A stretch of 46,402 nt of DNA from Candidatus Eiseniibacteriota bacterium. GTDB taxonomy: Bacteria > Eisenbacteria > RBG-16-71-46. This document shows, piece by piece, positions 9,152 to 18,086 of the stretch. The position numbers and the translations under genes are program-made. Position 1 is the first letter of the stretch; every line of letters begins with the position of its first letter. The stretch is from positions 1-46,402 of the forward strand of contig JACOSV010000076.1 in assembly GCA_016178725.1 (NCBI GenBank). Reading direction: 5' to 3'. The notes beneath the pieces are model-generated. The model did no database searches. It saw nothing but the letters and a program-made list of their open reading frames with translations, and was not told where the DNA came from.

Positions 9152-9198
9152 TCGCCGCCGAGCGTCGCGCGCTTCGCGCGGCCATGCCGACGCCACGA

Positions 9199-9228
9199 TT
9201 GACCCTCGTAGAGGCGCGCGCCTAACTT
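9199..9228 (+). promoter_or_regulatory. Promoter of the exopolysaccharide cluster (P1)
   Basis: TTGACC at 9199-9204, an 18-bp spacer, then TAACTT at 9223-9228. The same architecture recurs at 24944 and 35296. The start point would fall near 9235, five bases before the GTG of the deacetylase, so the leader is almost absent. A perfect CGCGCG-CTT-CGCGCG hairpin (9166-9180) lies just upstream and may help end transcription of the preceding gene. Confidence 0.65.
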
Positions 9229-9239
9229 CTGCGCCTCCC

Positions 9240-10100
9240 GTGAGCCCACCCGACCCGCATCGCCCTCCCGCGACCGATCACCGGCCGCTCAACGCCCTGA
9301 CGATCGACTTCGAGGACTGGTATCAGGGCCTGGAGATCCCGCACACCCGTTGGGATGAGTTCGAGGAGCGCATCGTGCCGGCCGGACGCCATCTCCTCGC
9401 GGTCCTCGCCGAGACCGGGACGCGCGCGACGTTCTTCGTGCTCGGCTGGGTGGCGGAGCGGTACCCGGCGCTGGTGCGCGAGATCGCCGCCGCCGGCCAC
9501 GAGATCGCCACGCACGGCTGGTCGCACAGCTTCGTCTATCGCATGGAGCGGGGCGCATTCCGTGACGAGCTGTCGCGCTCGATCGCGTTGCTGCGCGAGC
9601 TGGCGGGACAGCCGATCCTCGGGCACCGCGCGCCGTTCTTCTCGATCACGCGCGAGTCGCTGTGGGCCCTGGACGTGATGGGGGAGCTGGGACTTCGCTA
9701 CGACTCGAGCATCTATCCGGTGCTCAACTACCGGTACGGGATCTCGGACGCCGAGCGCTGGCCGCATGCCGTTGCCGCGGGGGGAACGACGCTGCTCGAG
9801 TTCCCGATCTCGACCTGGCGGCTCTGGGGTCGCAACGTCCCCATCGCCGGCGGCGCCTACTTCCGCATCTTCCCGTACGCGGTCACGCGCCACGCGTTCC
9901 GCAGCATCAACCGCGAGGGTCATCCGGCCGTGTTCTACCTGCACCCGTGGGAGATCGATCCCCGGCACCCGCGCATCCGTCTGCCGCGCCGCATCGCGAT
10001 GACGCACTACGCCAACCTCCCCGCCACGCTGGGCCGCCTGCGCCGCCTGCTGCGCGACTTCCGCTTCGCGCCGATGCGCGAGGTCCTGAATGTCGGATGA
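9240..10100 (+). CDS. Polysaccharide deacetylase (NodB family, PEP-CTERM/XrtA-type subfamily)
   Basis: Carbohydrate esterase 4 enzyme that would remove N- or O-acetyl groups from a surface polysaccharide or its intermediates. NodB motifs are visible: TIDFED with Asp23 and Asp26, the metal-binding H92-x3-H96 in THGWSH, GHRAPFFSI near residue 126, and the late FYLHPWEID strand near 230. The FEDW/LHPWEID pattern and length (286 aa) match the subfamily found in exosortase-associated exopolysaccharide loci, which lacks a signal peptide. GTG start at 9240 lies right after promoter P1. The coding end overlaps the next gene by 11 bases, so the two are coupled. Confidence 0.9.
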   Translation: MSPPDPHRPPATDHRPLNALTIDFEDWYQGLEIPHTRWDEFEERIVPAGRHLLAVLAETGTRATFFVLGWVAERYPALVREIAAAGHEIATHGWSHSFVYRMERGAFRDELSRSIALLRELAGQPILGHRAPFFSITRESLWALDVMGELGLRYDSSIYPVLNYRYGISDAERWPHAVAAGGTTLLEFPISTWRLWGRNVPIAGGAYFRIFPYAVTRHAFRSINREGHPAVFYLHPWEIDPRHPRIRLPRRIAMTHYANLPATLGRLRRLLRDFRFAPMREVLNVG

Positions 10101-11166
10101 GTTCGAGGTCCGTGCCTATCGGCCGGGAGACGAGGCTGCGATCATCGAGCTGTTCGAACGCACGTTCGGCCGCACGATGGGCGCCTCCGAGAGCGCCCGT
10201 CACTGGCGGTGGGAGTTCCTCGAGAGCCCGCAGGGGCGGCAGGCGATCCTGCTCGCGTTCGCGCAGGGAAGACTGGCCGCTCACTACGCGGTGATGCCGC
10301 TCAAGCTCCAGATCGACGACCGCGAGCACGATGCGGCGCTATCGCTCGACACGGCGACCGATGCCGCGTTTCGCGGCCGCGGCCTGTTCCAGCGGCTGGC
10401 CGCCCAGGTCTATCGCGAGCAGGGCGAGAGCGGTGCGGTCGCCGTGTTCGGATTCCCGAACGCGAAATCCGGCCCGACCATCTTCAGCCGGATGGGCTGG
10501 GTGGAGCTGAAGCCGTTCCCGCTCATGCTCAAGCCGCTGAAGGGGGCCGCGACCGCCTACCTGTCGCCACACGGGCCCGCGGCCCGGCTGGCGGCCCCGA
10601 TCGCCGAGCGATTCGTGTCACTCGCGTTCCGCGACTCCGACGACCGGCCAACGGAGTTCACGGTCGAGGAGATCGGGTCCTTTCCCGCCGACACCGATGC
10701 GCTCTGGGAGCGCGCCCGGCGGGGCAAGCGCATCTGCGTCGTGCGAAACCGTGCGCACCTCGAATGGCGTTACGCGCTGAATCCGGATCGCCCGTATGGG
10801 ATCCGGACCCTGCGCGAACGCGGGCAGCTGGTCGGCACCATCGTCACGCGCCGCGTGGATCGGTTCGGTCTCCGCTCGGGATTCGTCGTCGACATGCTGT
10901 GCGAGGAGAACCGCCCAGACGTGGCGCTCGCCCTGGTCCGGTGCGCGGAGGGGGCGCTGCGCCGGGAGGGCGCCGAGCTGCTGGTCGCGCTCATGTTCCC
11001 GGGTACGGTCGCGCGCGGGGCGCTGGCGAGGTGCGGATTCATTCCCGTGCCCCGGGTCTTCCATCCACAGCGGATTCACTTCGGCGTGCGCGCGCTGGCG
11101 GCCGATGCCCGGCTGACGACGCCGTCGTCCTGGTACGTGACGTGGGGGGACTCCGACGTCGTGTAG
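10090..11166 (+). CDS. GNAT-fold N-acyltransferase
   Basis: A 358-residue protein with a GCN5-related acetyltransferase core. The N-terminus (VRAYRPGDEAAIIELFERTF) is the typical first strand-helix, and the acyl-CoA pyrophosphate loop appears as FRGRGLF near residue 95. The C-terminal half may be a second GNAT-like repeat. Similar long GNAT/FemAB-like proteins sit beside deacetylases in exopolysaccharide loci, where they may acylate a sugar amine; that role is inferred from position. The ATG at 10090 overlaps the deacetylase by 11 bases. A strong stem-loop follows the stop. Confidence 0.8.
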   Translation: MSDEFEVRAYRPGDEAAIIELFERTFGRTMGASESARHWRWEFLESPQGRQAILLAFAQGRLAAHYAVMPLKLQIDDREHDAALSLDTATDAAFRGRGLFQRLAAQVYREQGESGAVAVFGFPNAKSGPTIFSRMGWVELKPFPLMLKPLKGAATAYLSPHGPAARLAAPIAERFVSLAFRDSDDRPTEFTVEEIGSFPADTDALWERARRGKRICVVRNRAHLEWRYALNPDRPYGIRTLRERGQLVGTIVTRRVDRFGLRSGFVVDMLCEENRPDVALALVRCAEGALRREGAELLVALMFPGTVARGALARCGFIPVPRVFHPQRIHFGVRALAADARLTTPSSWYVTWGDSDVV

Positions 11167-11167
11167 T

Positions 11168-11195
11168 CGCCGCCTCGTCGCGCGCGGAGGCGGCG
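11168..11195 (+). terminator. Nine-base-pair stem-loop after the GNAT gene
   Basis: CGCCGCCTC (11168-11176) is perfectly complementary to GAGGCGGCG (11187-11195) across a 10-base loop, starting two bases past the GNAT stop. There is no U-tract, so it is not a classical intrinsic terminator. Its place between a stop codon and the next promoter suggests an attenuating or mRNA-stabilising hairpin. Confidence 0.45.
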
Positions 11196-11199
11196 TCCG

Positions 11200-11228
11200 T
11201 TGGCCGCCCGCATCCAAGCTGGTATCGT
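11200..11228 (+). promoter_or_regulatory. Putative promoter of the Wzz-like gene
   Basis: TTGGCC at 11200-11205, exactly 17 bp, then TATCGT at 11223-11228. It lies directly after the stem-loop and about 55 bases before the chosen start at 11284. Confidence 0.5.
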
Positions 11229-11283
11229 ACGCATCCCGTTCGACCGCCCGGTCGCAACGCCCCGACCCATGAGGAGAGCCGCG

Positions 11284-12345
11284 TTGCCCACGCAGCCCTA
11301 CCTGTCACTGCCCGTCCCCGCCCAACGGTTTCTCGCAGAAGCGAATGCGCGCCGCGGACCGCTCGCCCTGTTCGTCGGGACGGTCGCGGTGGCCGCGGTC
11401 GTGATCTCGCTGTTCCTGCCCAAGTGGTATGCGGCCCAGTGCACGCTCCTGCCGCCCGCGGAGGGCGGGGACGCGCTGGGGCTGATGGGCGCGATGATCG
11501 AGAACAAGACGCTCGGTCGCCTGGGGCTGTTCAGCAGCACGACGCCCTCGGACATCTACGTCGAGATCCTGCGCAGCCGCACGCTGCGCGAGTCGCTGGT
11601 CCGGGCCTTCGACCTGCAGCGGCTGTACCGCCAGAAGATGATGGACAACGCGCTCAAGGAGCTCGATCAGCACGTCAAGGTCGGGGTCAGCCCTGTCGGC
11701 GTGGTGACGGTGGCGGTCGAAGACCGCGATCCGAAGCGTGCGGCCGACATGGCGAACCATCTGATCGAGGATCTGGACCGGTTCAACCTCGAGTCGGTGA
11801 ACACGCGCGCCAAGCGCACGCGGATATTCCTCGAGCAGCGCCTGGTCGAAGCCAGGGAACGCCTGACTCATGCGGAGTCCACCGTCACCGCCTACGAACA
11901 GCGCAACAAGGTCGTGGCGAGCAGCGATGCGATCGGGGGGATGGCCGACGTCATCTCGAGGAAGATGAATCTCGAGGTGACACGGTCGTACATGTCGAGC
12001 TATACGCGGCCGGGCAGCGCCGGTTTGACACAGGTCGATGCCGAGATCAACGCCGTGAACCACGAGATCTCCAAGCTCCCGACGCTCAAGCAGGAGGGTG
12101 CGCGGCTGGCCCTCGACGCCGAGATCCAGCGCCGGCTGTTCACGCTCCTGACCACCGAGTACGAGGAGATGCGGATCCAGGAGACGCGGGACACGCCGAC
12201 CATCACCGTGCTCGATCCGGCACGCCCGCCGGATCTCCGGTCGCGTCCGCGCCGCGCCGTCCTGGTCGCGGGGGCTGCACTCGTGGCGGGATTGCTCGGA
12301 GCAGCGTGGGTGGCCCTGTCCATGCGCCCACCGGCCGAGGAATGA
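11284..12345 (+). CDS. Wzz-type polysaccharide chain-length determinant
   Basis: Inner-membrane co-polymerase that sets the chain length of Wzy-made polysaccharide. The first transmembrane helix lies at about residues 24-45 (ALFVGTVAVAAVVISLFLP), followed by the periplasmic Wzz domain, which has long helices (about 175-290) and a proline-rich approach (DPARPPDLRSRP) to the second membrane helix near 320-345. No Walker motif follows, so it is a pure co-polymerase without a fused BY-kinase. I chose the TTG at 11284: GAGGAGAG (11271-11278) sits five bases before it, and the same SD-plus-TTG arrangement appears at 17115. ATG 11269 is the alternative and adds five residues. At 353 residues the length is normal. 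Confidence 0.88.
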   Translation: MPTQPYLSLPVPAQRFLAEANARRGPLALFVGTVAVAAVVISLFLPKWYAAQCTLLPPAEGGDALGLMGAMIENKTLGRLGLFSSTTPSDIYVEILRSRTLRESLVRAFDLQRLYRQKMMDNALKELDQHVKVGVSPVGVVTVAVEDRDPKRAADMANHLIEDLDRFNLESVNTRAKRTRIFLEQRLVEARERLTHAESTVTAYEQRNKVVASSDAIGGMADVISRKMNLEVTRSYMSSYTRPGSAGLTQVDAEINAVNHEISKLPTLKQEGARLALDAEIQRRLFTLLTTEYEEMRIQETRDTPTITVLDPARPPDLRSRPRRAVLVAGAALVAGLLGAAWVALSMRPPAEE

Positions 12346-12382
12346 CCCGGCCGGTGTTCCGCGGGAGGCTTCCCTGGCCCGG

Positions 12383-13822
12383 GTGATGGGGATCGCCGAG
12401 CCGAGACCGTCGGCGGGCATCCCGCCGGCGGCCGTGCTACTGGGCGGCGCGACGGCGCTGGTGTTCGGCGCCGCGGCCGGGTACGGCTCGCCGGTGTTCC
12501 TCCTGCCCGCGGGGATCATCGCCGGCGTCGCCGTGCTCGCCGCCGCCTTCGTCTTTCCCTTCGCGGCGTTCCTGGTGCTCGCAGGGGCGTCGTTCCTGCT
12601 GCCGATCTTCGTCCTCTTCCCCGGATCGAAGGGGACGAACCCCTTCGACATCCTCATGCCGCCGATGCTGGTCGCGACGCTGCTCGGCACCGCGCGCGCC
12701 GTGGCGGCGGCCGAGGCGCGCAGCGCCACCGGTCAGCGCGCGGACATCCTGTCGGCCGCCCGCGGGCTGGGGCGCTCGACCACGCTCTACTACGCGCTCG
12801 CCGCGCTGTCGCTCGTCAGCATGCTGATCGACGGCCGGATCGGGACGGCCGGCGCCTCGGTGCTCGGTCTGGTCCGCACCTGGCAGGGGCTGCTGCTGTT
12901 CCCGCTCGGACTCTGGTGGCTGCGTGATGAGCGCCGCATCCGCCAGGCCATGGGAGCCGTGGTCGCGGCCGGTGCGTGCTTCGCGCTGGTCAACACCATC
13001 GCCATCCTCGTCGCCCACTTGAAACGCGCCGGCCTGGCGTGGTACCTCAATCAGCCGGAGTGGCCGATCGACGGCGCCAATGACGGCGCCACGGGCCTGC
13101 TGATCATCATCGCCGTGCTGATGGTGCGCCAGGCGACGCGGCATCGCAGGATCAATCTCCTGATGCTCGCCGTGGCGGTGATCATGATCGTCCTCACGCA
13201 GTCGCGCAGCGGCCTGCTCGCCCTCCTCACGTTCACCCTGCTGTCGCTCCCGCGCGCGCGCTGGAGCTGGGTGATCGGCGGCGCGCTGGCGATCGCCGCG
13301 GCCCTGCCTCTCGTGCCGCATCTCTATTGGGAGCGTCTCGCGAAGACGGTGGTGCTCCAGAGAGGATCGTTCGAGGCGTACACCTCGCTCATCCGCGTCC
13401 TCCACTGGGAGGCCGCGTGGTCGGTGTTCCTCGCGCATCCGTTGCTCGGCGTGGGCTTCCTGGGGTTCGGGTCGGTCAGCAGCCAGTACAACAGCCTCCG
13501 GCTCATCATGGGACCGGCGGAGAGCTACTACCTGGAGATCGCGGCCGGCATGGGATTGATCGGGCTCGCGGCGCTGGCGGTGGTGTTCGTGCGTCTGTTT
13601 CGGGTGGGTGCGGTGGTGGCGCGGTCGACGCCGCAGGGCACGCTCGGGAACACGTTCGCGCGCTACCACGCGCCCCTCATCACGGGACTGCTGGTCGCCA
13701 ACATCACCGGCGAAAACTTCCTCGGCATGGTGACGCTCGCGGAGCTGTCGCTGTGGACGGCGCTGCTGATCCGCGCCGGGTCCGAGTCGGCGTCACCGGT
13801 GGCCACCGCGCCCGCCGCGTGA
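12383..13822 (+). CDS. O-antigen ligase/polymerase (Wzy_C, WaaL-like)
   Basis: Multi-spanning inner-membrane protein of 479 residues that would polymerise or ligate undecaprenol-linked oligosaccharide. It has about 11-12 hydrophobic helices. The Wzy_C core appears as MIVLTQSRSGLLALLTF near residue 270, followed by a long periplasmic loop (to about 375) carrying the HPLLGVGFLGFG motif near 353 and conserved charged residues. GTG 12383 or ATG 12386 could be the start. It lies 37 bases after the Wzz gene, in keeping with a Wzy/Wzz pair. Whether it polymerises or ligates cannot be decided from sequence; a second family member begins at 45485. Confidence 0.88.
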   Translation: MMGIAEPRPSAGIPPAAVLLGGATALVFGAAAGYGSPVFLLPAGIIAGVAVLAAAFVFPFAAFLVLAGASFLLPIFVLFPGSKGTNPFDILMPPMLVATLLGTARAVAAAEARSATGQRADILSAARGLGRSTTLYYALAALSLVSMLIDGRIGTAGASVLGLVRTWQGLLLFPLGLWWLRDERRIRQAMGAVVAAGACFALVNTIAILVAHLKRAGLAWYLNQPEWPIDGANDGATGLLIIIAVLMVRQATRHRRINLLMLAVAVIMIVLTQSRSGLLALLTFTLLSLPRARWSWVIGGALAIAAALPLVPHLYWERLAKTVVLQRGSFEAYTSLIRVLHWEAAWSVFLAHPLLGVGFLGFGSVSSQYNSLRLIMGPAESYYLEIAAGMGLIGLAALAVVFVRLFRVGAVVARSTPQGTLGNTFARYHAPLITGLLVANITGENFLGMVTLAELSLWTALLIRAGSESASPVATAPAA

Positions 13823-13899
13823 GGCCGGGGCCACCCAGGTGACCTTCGTCACACCCGGGCGCGCCCGCCGCCCGGCGCGCCCCGCCCGGGAGGCCTGAC

Positions 13900-15855
13900 A
13901 TGTGCGGCATCGCCGGGATCTACCGCCGTGGGCCGGAGCCGCCGCACGAGTCGGAACGCGCCGCCGACCGCGCACTGGTTGCGACCATGCTGCGCAGCAT
14001 CGAATACCGCGGGCCGGACGACGTCGGCCTCGAGTCCATCGGCCGCGCGACGCTGGGCGTGCGGCGGCTGGCGATCCTCGACGTGGACGGCGGCCACCAG
14101 CCGCTGTCCGACCACGAGCGCCGCGTGTGGGCGATCCAGAACGGCGAGATCTACAACTTCCCCGAGCTGCGCGCCGAGCTGGCCGCGCGTTACCCGCTGC
14201 GCACCCACACCGACACCGAGCTGCTGCCCTATCTCTACCGCGAGCGCGGCGCGCGATGCGTCGAGGGATTGCGCGGCATGTTCGCCAGCGCCGTGTACGA
14301 CTCGGCGGACGCGACACTGCTGCTCGCGCGCGATCCGCTCGGCGTCAAGCCGCTCTACGTGGCGGAGTCGGGGGACCGGGTGCTGTTCGCATCGGAGCTC
14401 AAGGCGCTGCTGTGCGATCCGACGCTGTCCCGCGATCTCGACCTCGAAGCCCTCGGCCGTTATCTGGCGCTCGGCTTCGTTCCCGGCAGCGCGACCATCG
14501 TGCGCTCGGTGCGCAAGGTGCGTCCCGGGACGCGCATCTTGATCACGCCCGAGGGCCGGCGCGACGAGCGCTACTGGGCGTGGCCGAGCTCCTTCACCGG
14601 CGGCGCGGCCGGGTCGTCGACCGAGGCGCTGGCGGACGAAGCAGGCCGGCGCCTCGCGGACGCGACCACCGCGATGCTGCTGTCCGACCGCCCGGTCGGC
14701 GTGCTCCTCTCGGGCGGCCTCGATTCGAGCGTGATGCTGGCGACGCTGCCGGAGGCGGTCCGGCGCGAGACGCGCACGTTCGCCATCGGCTTCTCCGAAG
14801 GCGGGCATCACGACGAGCGCCGGTTCGCGCGCGAGGTCGCCGAGCGGCTCGGCACCCGTCATCGTGAATTCACGGTCTCGCTCGACGTCGCGGCCGAGCT
14901 CCAGCGCGTGATCGGCTGCCTCGACGAGCCGTGCGCCGATCCGGCCGCGGTCCCGGCCTACCTCGTCGCGCGTGCGGCAGCGAGCGAAGTGACGGTGCTG
15001 CTCTCGGGCACCGGCGGCGACGAGGTGTTCGGCGGCTACCGCCGTTACCGGCTCGCCGCGCTCCTGCGCCGGATGCGCTGGCTGCCGCGCCGTCTGGCGG
15101 CCGCTGCGGCCCGCGTTCTCGGCGATCGCGAACAGCATCGCCGCACGATCGGCGGCGAACGGATGATCATGGTGCGCAAGCTGCTCGAGGCGCGCGGCCG
15201 GCCGACGTTCTTCGCCGGTTATCTCTCGACGCTCGAGCCGGCATCGCCGGCGCGCTGGGCCGAGTCCCTCGCGGTCGCGGCCGATCCCGCGCGGGTCGGG
15301 GGTGCCCTGTGGATCGAGCTGATCACCGAGACCGGGGCCGCGCCGGGGCCGGAAGAGGCCCAGGCATTCGCGGCGGATCATCTCTACTACCTGCCGGACG
15401 ACCTGCTGCTCAAGGAGGACCGCTGCACGATGGGGGCCTCGGTCGAGGGCCGCGTGCCCTACCTGGATCCGGCGCTGGTGAGCTTCGCCGCAGGTCTGCC
15501 GCTGGCCTCGCGCTTCGAGGGCGACGCCGGCAAGCGCGTGCTGCGATCGCTCGCGCGCCGCACGCTGCCGGCGGCGATCGCCGACCGCGCCAAGCATGGC
15601 TTCGCCGTGCCGATCGAGGCATGGCTGCGCGGTCCGCTCGCCGACCTGGCGGGCGATGTCTTCGGCGGGGCCGGCAGCGGCGTGTTCGACATGGCGACCC
15701 TGCGCGCCTGGCACGACCAGCACCGGCGCGGGCACGATCGCGCCGGTGCGCTGTGGGCGGCGCTGGCCTTCGAGCTGTGGTGGTCGACGATCGGATCGGC
15801 GCCGCCCGAGCGGCTGGCGGCGCTCGGCCGGCCGCAGGCGGCGGGCCGCGGATGA
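13900..15855 (+). CDS. asnB: Asparagine synthase-type glutamine amidotransferase
   Basis: A 651-residue class II amidotransferase. The mature N-terminal nucleophile is Cys2 (MCGIAGIY), and the glutaminase domain continues with NGEIYNF near residue 85. The synthetase domain has the PP-loop SGGLDSS near residue 270 and SGTGGDEVFGGYRRY near 370. AsnB makes asparagine from aspartate, glutamine and ATP, but relatives inside exopolysaccharide loci are thought to amidate sugar carboxylates such as uronic acids. The location between the polymerase and a glycosyltransferase, with a UDP-glucose dehydrogenase elsewhere in the window, supports that role by inference. The stop overlaps the next start (ATGA). 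Confidence 0.92.
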   Translation: MCGIAGIYRRGPEPPHESERAADRALVATMLRSIEYRGPDDVGLESIGRATLGVRRLAILDVDGGHQPLSDHERRVWAIQNGEIYNFPELRAELAARYPLRTHTDTELLPYLYRERGARCVEGLRGMFASAVYDSADATLLLARDPLGVKPLYVAESGDRVLFASELKALLCDPTLSRDLDLEALGRYLALGFVPGSATIVRSVRKVRPGTRILITPEGRRDERYWAWPSSFTGGAAGSSTEALADEAGRRLADATTAMLLSDRPVGVLLSGGLDSSVMLATLPEAVRRETRTFAIGFSEGGHHDERRFAREVAERLGTRHREFTVSLDVAAELQRVIGCLDEPCADPAAVPAYLVARAAASEVTVLLSGTGGDEVFGGYRRYRLAALLRRMRWLPRRLAAAAARVLGDREQHRRTIGGERMIMVRKLLEARGRPTFFAGYLSTLEPASPARWAESLAVAADPARVGGALWIELITETGAAPGPEEAQAFAADHLYYLPDDLLLKEDRCTMGASVEGRVPYLDPALVSFAAGLPLASRFEGDAGKRVLRSLARRTLPAAIADRAKHGFAVPIEAWLRGPLADLAGDVFGGAGSGVFDMATLRAWHDQHRRGHDRAGALWAALAFELWWSTIGSAPPERLAALGRPQAAGRG

Positions 15856-17036
15856 CGGATCCGACCGCGGCACGTCCCGTCCGTGTGCTTCACGTCATCA
15901 CGCGCATGATCATCGGCGGCGCGCAGGAGAACACCATGTTGTCCTGCGCGCTGATCGATCGCGATCGCTTCCCGAGCGAGATCCTGTGCGGGGCCGAGAC
16001 GGGGGACGAAGGCTCGCTGCACGAGGAGTGCCGCGAGCGCGGCGTGCCGCTCCATCTGGAGCCGAGCCTGGTGCGCCGCATCGACAACGGCCTCGACCTC
16101 CGGGCGCTGATCCGGTTGACGCGGTTCCTGCGCCGCCGGCGCTTCGACGTCGTGCACACGCACACAGTCAAGGCGGGCATCCTCGGCCGGATCGCCGCGC
16201 GGCTCGCCGGCGTTCCCGTGATCGTGCACACCGCGCACGGCTGGGCGTTCACGCGCGCCGACCCATGGGCCGTGCACTGGGTCGGCATCGGTCTCGAGCA
16301 GGCGCTGGCGCGGATCTCCCAGGCGCTGGTGGTGGTCGCCGCGAACGACCGCGAGCTCGGCCTCGCCAAGGGCATCGGCCATCCCGATCGCTACCACGTG
16401 ATCCGGTCGGGCATCGAACTCGAGCGCTACATGAACGTGGTCGTGGATCGCACGGCCGCGCGCGAGCGTCTGGGTCTGCCCGCGACGGCGTTCGTGGTCG
16501 GCGCGGTCGGCCGGCTCGTGCGCGGCAAGGCGCCGCTCGACATGTTCGCCGCGTTCCGGAGCGTGGCGGCCGCCCGGCCGGATGCGCACCTGGTGTTCGT
16601 CGGCGACGGACCGCTGCGGCCTGACCTCGAGGCGGCCGCGCGCGCCGCCGGTCTCGGCGATCGCGTCCACGTTCTGGGCATGAGGCGCGACGTGCCCGAG
16701 CTGCTGCGCGTGTTCGACGTGCTCGCCCTGGCCTCGCTGTGGGAGGGGTTGCCGCGCGTGTTCCCGCAGGCGATGGCGGCGGGACTGCCGATCGTCGCGA
16801 CCCACGTCGCCGGCGCGCCCGAGGCCATCGTTCCCGGCGAGAACGGATGGCTGGTCGAGCCGGGAGACCATGCCGCGATGGCGCGCCATCTCACGGACCT
16901 CGCCCGCGACCCCGCGGCGGCGCGCGCGATGGGCGCCCGCGGGCTCGCACGCGTCGACGAGTTCTCGGCGCGGCGCATGGTGGATCAGCTGGCGGAGCTC
17001 TACGCGCGGCTGGTCATGGAGCGTCGCGCCGGCTAG
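15852..17036 (+). CDS. GT4-family glycosyltransferase
   Basis: A 394-residue GT-B glycosyltransferase, cytoplasmic or membrane-associated. The acceptor domain starts VLHVITRMIIGGAQENT, and the donor domain has GRLVRGKAP near residue 220 and the GT4 signature WEGLPRVFPQAMAAGLPIV near 297 with the E-x7-E type spacing. It would add one sugar to the lipid-linked repeat unit; the sugar is unknown. The ATG at 15852 overlaps the amidotransferase stop by 4 bases. A T-rich stretch (17058-17063) with a small GCCGG/CCGGC stem ahead of it follows the stop codon and may slow transcription. Confidence 0.92.
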   Translation: MTDPTAARPVRVLHVITRMIIGGAQENTMLSCALIDRDRFPSEILCGAETGDEGSLHEECRERGVPLHLEPSLVRRIDNGLDLRALIRLTRFLRRRRFDVVHTHTVKAGILGRIAARLAGVPVIVHTAHGWAFTRADPWAVHWVGIGLEQALARISQALVVVAANDRELGLAKGIGHPDRYHVIRSGIELERYMNVVVDRTAARERLGLPATAFVVGAVGRLVRGKAPLDMFAAFRSVAAARPDAHLVFVGDGPLRPDLEAAARAAGLGDRVHVLGMRRDVPELLRVFDVLALASLWEGLPRVFPQAMAAGLPIVATHVAGAPEAIVPGENGWLVEPGDHAAMARHLTDLARDPAAARAMGARGLARVDEFSARRMVDQLAELYARLVMERRAG

Positions 17037-17114
17037 GTCTTCGATCCGGCCGATGACTTTTTTGGTACTCTCCTCGGCCGACTTACGCCGATAACGGTCT
17101 TGAGGAGGACGCCG

Positions 17115-18086
17115 TTGACCGATAACCGTGCGCTCGTGACCGGTGGTGCCGGTTTCATCGGCTCGAACGTGGTGCGCAAGCTGATCGAGCGCGGCTGGAA
17201 CGTCCGCATCTTCGACGATTTGAGCACCGGCTACCGCGAGAACCTCGAGAGCCTCGCGGCCGACCGTATCGAGCTCACCGTCGGCGACATCCGCGACGGT
17301 CGGCTGGTGCACGCGCTGGCCGAGGGCTGCGCGGCGGTCTACCACCTCGCCGGCTCGGTCGGAAACATCAAGTCGATCGAGCGCCCGCAGCTGGACGCCG
17401 AGATCAACGTCATCGGCACGCTGTCCGTGCTCGAGGCGGTGCGCGCCCACCGCACGCCCAAGCTGGTCTTCTCGTCCTCGTCGGCGATCTTCGGCGAGGT
17501 GCAGTACCTGCCGATCGACGAGGCCCATCCGGCCGAGCCCGATTCGCCCTACGGCGTCACCAAGCTCGCGGGGGAGAAGCACTGCCTCGCCTACGCGAAA
17601 CTCTTCGATCTCGACATCGTCTGCCTGCGCTACTTCAACGTGTACGGCGTGAACCAGCGCTACGACGCCTACGGCAACGTGATCCCGATCTGGACGCGCC
17701 GGCTGCTCGACAAGGAGCCGCTGCTCATCTACGGCGACGGCGAGCAGACGCGCGACTTCATCAACGTCGACGACGTGGCCGAGGCCAACGTGCGCGCCGG
17801 CGAGACGCCGGGGCTGCGCGGGCCGTTCAACATCGGCACCGGTACGACGTTCACGATCAACCGGCTCGCCGAGGCGTTCCGCGCCGTCGCCGGGCCGAAC
17901 CTGGTCTTCGAGCACCGGCCGCCGCGCAAGGGCGAGGTCCTCCACAGTCAGGCGAAGGTGGACCACGCGGCGAAGGCGTTCGGGTTCCGCCCGGCGATCG
18001 CGATCGAACGCGGGCTCGTCGACTACGTCGCGTGGATCCGCGAGGGCATGCCGTCGCGCATGCCGGCCGCGCGGAGCGCGTCGTGA
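17115..18086 (+). CDS. NAD-dependent sugar-nucleotide epimerase (GalE-like SDR)
   Basis: Extended short-chain dehydrogenase of 323 residues acting on an NDP-sugar. The NAD-binding TGGAGFIGS is at the N-terminus, the catalytic serines are in SSSSAIFG, and the Y146-x3-K150 pair is in YGVTK. The sequence is close to UDP-glucose 4-epimerase-type enzymes of polysaccharide loci; the exact sugar is unknown. I chose TTG 17115 because AGGAGGA (17103-17109) precedes it by five bases and the product begins five residues before the first strand. The in-frame TTG at 17100 would include the Shine-Dalgarno sequence in the coding region. The stop overlaps the next start (GTGA). Confidence 0.9.
   Translation: MTDNRALVTGGAGFIGSNVVRKLIERGWNVRIFDDLSTGYRENLESLAADRIELTVGDIRDGRLVHALAEGCAAVYHLAGSVGNIKSIERPQLDAEINVIGTLSVLEAVRAHRTPKLVFSSSSAIFGEVQYLPIDEAHPAEPDSPYGVTKLAGEKHCLAYAKLFDLDIVCLRYFNVYGVNQRYDAYGNVIPIWTRRLLDKEPLLIYGDGEQTRDFINVDDVAEANVRAGETPGLRGPFNIGTGTTFTINRLAEAFRAVAGPNLVFEHRPPRKGEVLHSQAKVDHAAKAFGFRPAIAIERGLVDYVAWIREGMPSRMPAARSAS

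Noticed and set aside
17037-17114. Promoter for the SDR trio in the gap after the GT4 gene
   Set aside because: TTGGTA and TACGCC are present but spacing and -10 match are poor; read-through from upstream is equally likely.
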